In this document: one piece after another, positions 54,801 through 57,800 of the stretch
Numbering within the stretch: position 1 is the first letter of the stretch
Layout: the number at the start of each line of letters is the position of its first letter
Assembly: GCA_021234535.1 (NCBI GenBank)
Contig: CM037836.1
Location: 32,330,769 to 32,394,768 of the forward strand
Source: Stichopus chloronotus
Taxonomy: Eukaryota > Echinodermata > Holothuroidea > Aspidochirotida > Stichopodidae
Reading direction: 5' to 3'
DNA: 64,000 nucleotides
Made by a program: the position numbers and the translations under genes
Notes under the pieces: model-generated
What the model saw: the letters and a program-made list of their open reading frames with translations, nothing else
Databases searched by the model: none
Told to the model about the DNA's origin: nothing

Positions 54801-57800
54801 CATGCCTATGATATGCATATGTACTGGACACATATAGAGTAGGTCGGTGCTTCTCATGTGAAGATCCTCTCCTGACGTCACGAAGTACTTCAGAAATGTG
54901 AGCCCTTCAGAATGCAACATTGGGGCAGTTTGTACCATCTTGCTTATTTTCAGAAATCTTCTTGTTTCCTTTAGTCTTTTTGAACAATTTTGACGAGGGA
55001 AATGTGTATACGTTTGAGATATGGCTGTAATGTAGCTGGTGTTGCAGATTGGGTCCTTATCTTTAAGTTCAACATCTTTTGTGTGTACAAGTGCACTTTG
55101 TCCCACTGTATTGTTCTTCATTGCTTCCATTTAATATCAATACAGCTCACTCTGAAAACCCACCAGTGAATGTTGTGAGGAAATACGTTCATCTCTTGGA
55201 ACAAAATCAAACTGATCTTACAGCAGAACTAGGTATGTATTTACAAAATATTGTCATTTTTTGTTGTATTTTGTCATAACTTTGGTAGAGCTTACTACCC
55301 TCACATATTTTTGTGTTCAGTGTATGAAAATGCCACAAGTATGGTATCTCACAGAAAACAGTACTCTTCTAGCATTATATACACAGATGGCCCAGACCAT
55401 CTAAAAAGATGTTACCTCTTCCTCATTGTTTCTCTTTCAGAGCTTCAGGAACTTAGAGGAAAAGTAGTGAAGCAGATTCGATCAAACAAACAACTGGAGC
55501 AGGATTTGAATTTGATGGATATTAAGATTGGTCTGCTCATTAAGAACAGAATCACCCTGCAGGTAAAAACAAACAAGAAGAAACTTGATATGGTTACCAT
55601 GGATACATGATATCAATATCAGTAGATATAAATATCAAATGGAGTTACTTCAGGCATTGAAATTCCATAAATGATAAAATCCAGTTTAAATATTTGATGG
55701 TAGTATTGTTCTGTTGCACCCTGAATGGATTATTTGGCAGATTTTCTGTCTAGCTATAGTTCATTGTGTTGATTGAGCTAAGTGTTGAAAGTAACCCACA
55801 TCATGTAAAGTTGTATTGCTAAGTGTCATTGATAGTACCAAGGGTAGTTGGTTAGCTTGATGGTTTGAGTGTCCATCTTGCAATCACAGGATCAAATCCT
55901 GGTGGAACCACTTTAAAATTTTCAAACTTTACTTGTTCAGGAAAGCTGTTTACAGTGGTGCTGAGTGGGTTATTTGGTGATTTCAATTTGGGCTGTCCGA
56001 TTCAGGTGTCATCTCCTTCAAGTTGTTCAGTACAGCTGATGAGCTGCTGAACTCAGCCGGACCTCCACCCCTCCTAGGGTTGGGCAGTATCCCGGTACCC
56101 AAGTCATTACCGGTATTCGCAGTGCGAGTACTTGCAGTACTGGTGGCAGAATCTGTTTCTGTGAGATCTGGTACTTTTGAATACTTTGCAGCACTGGGGA
56201 AATTCTTGGTTCCTGGTACTGTCTCTGAGAAATCAACAAAAATTTGCTTTTTCAAATGCAGTGTTAATACTTACATATCAACATCAAAATGGACCAAAAA
56301 TAAATTCCAAACTTTTCATATCAATATCTTACAAAAAACAAACCTCAAGGCCTGTGAAAGTAAACGTATTCATCACTGTAAATGATCGTGGTTAACTGGT
56401 ATGCAGTATATAGTGGCAGTTCATAATGCAAATGGTACAGGCTACGCCTACACATATTGCCTATTTTGTTTACGCTAACTCACTGTAAACAAAGGGTTAA
56501 GTACCCATGCTTCATACGAAACGAAAATCAAGTAAAGAAGCACTCAGTTATGTAGAAGTAGAAATAGTTACATTTAGATCTAAGTGTGTTTCAGTGATTT
56601 TTTTTCTTTTGCTTGTGTACCCTGAAGGCTTATCTTTGTATATTTCTTTAGCCCTATGTAATTGGTTAAGTAGGAAGTGGCTTATTTGGTTACTCTACCA
56701 GATCTGTAATGTTGAAGTCACAGATTCGATCCCTGCTCGGCGAGTGCTTGTGCCATCTGCTTCTCCTTTTTTTTCTCTATTGTTGAACGTATTGGTTTGA
56801 AAATCGTTGCTCAATTTCCTACGTAGCCACAAACCCCATCCTTATTGCGCTGATTATAACTGAATCTGTATAAGTTAATGATACCGATAATGAACCAACT
56901 AAAAGAAAAACAAACCAAATTTGCTTATTTTTGTTATATTTTGGCAACCCTGACTATAACAATAGGCAGGCTGGCACACTCTGTGGAAGAAAAGATTTCC
57001 CATTTACATCACTGAATTGATGTCATTAACAATGAAAATTTCATTCACAAGCAATGTTCCTGGCCTTGTATCTAATTATGAATGTAAGTCCTGCCTGCCA
57101 CTTGCATTTTGAACTCATGATTGGCTGTAAATCGCGGGTAGTTAAGTCAATGAATCAATCTACGAACTTGTACACAATATCATTCACTTCAATGCTGATA
57201 GTCATTCTACACTGGAGTCTTTAGGGTAGGACATAGACAGCTTGCTCAGCCTGGAACTGAGGTGCCAAACAACAGGTGAAAATTTCCCGTTGAAATAGTA
57301 CAGAGGCCTGTTTGCTTTGAGAGACAAAAGTACTATACAACGCACATACATAAGTGTGCTTGTATCATTAAAATTACATTGTTTGTGTATTTAACCAGCA
57401 ATGACAGCGAATTTGCATGTCTGGAGTAAGTTTCAACAAAACAAGACAAGTTTTCAAGGATTTTATGTGAAGAAATAATTTGTAAATAATGTACAGTAAT
57501 CAGATCACCTGACTTAAGAATTTCTAGGTCGCAAATCGCAAGTGGGTATGTTGACACATGATCGCATCGGCAAAAATTTGGTCACCAATTTAGTTGCTGT
57601 ATACAGTACTGCTCCCAGACCCTGCTGAAGTGGCACAAGTGAAACCTTTTTTTCTGTGCTGTTTTGTGGTTTTTTGTCAATGAATGTACATGAAGACCTT
57701 GATACAAGTTACTGCATTACTACGACAGCATTTAGGGCACAGAACCTCGCTTTATCACATTGAACAAGGCACAGAACCTCTTGAGTATTCTAGTACTGAT

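Noticed and set aside
54747..55130. 127-codon minus-strand open frame in intron 21
   Set aside because: No recognisable domain and no repeat or splice evidence; treated as chance.
55838..55915. Functional tRNA gene
   Set aside because: A- and B-box-like motifs are present but there is no credible acceptor stem or anticodon arm; a SINE head fits better.
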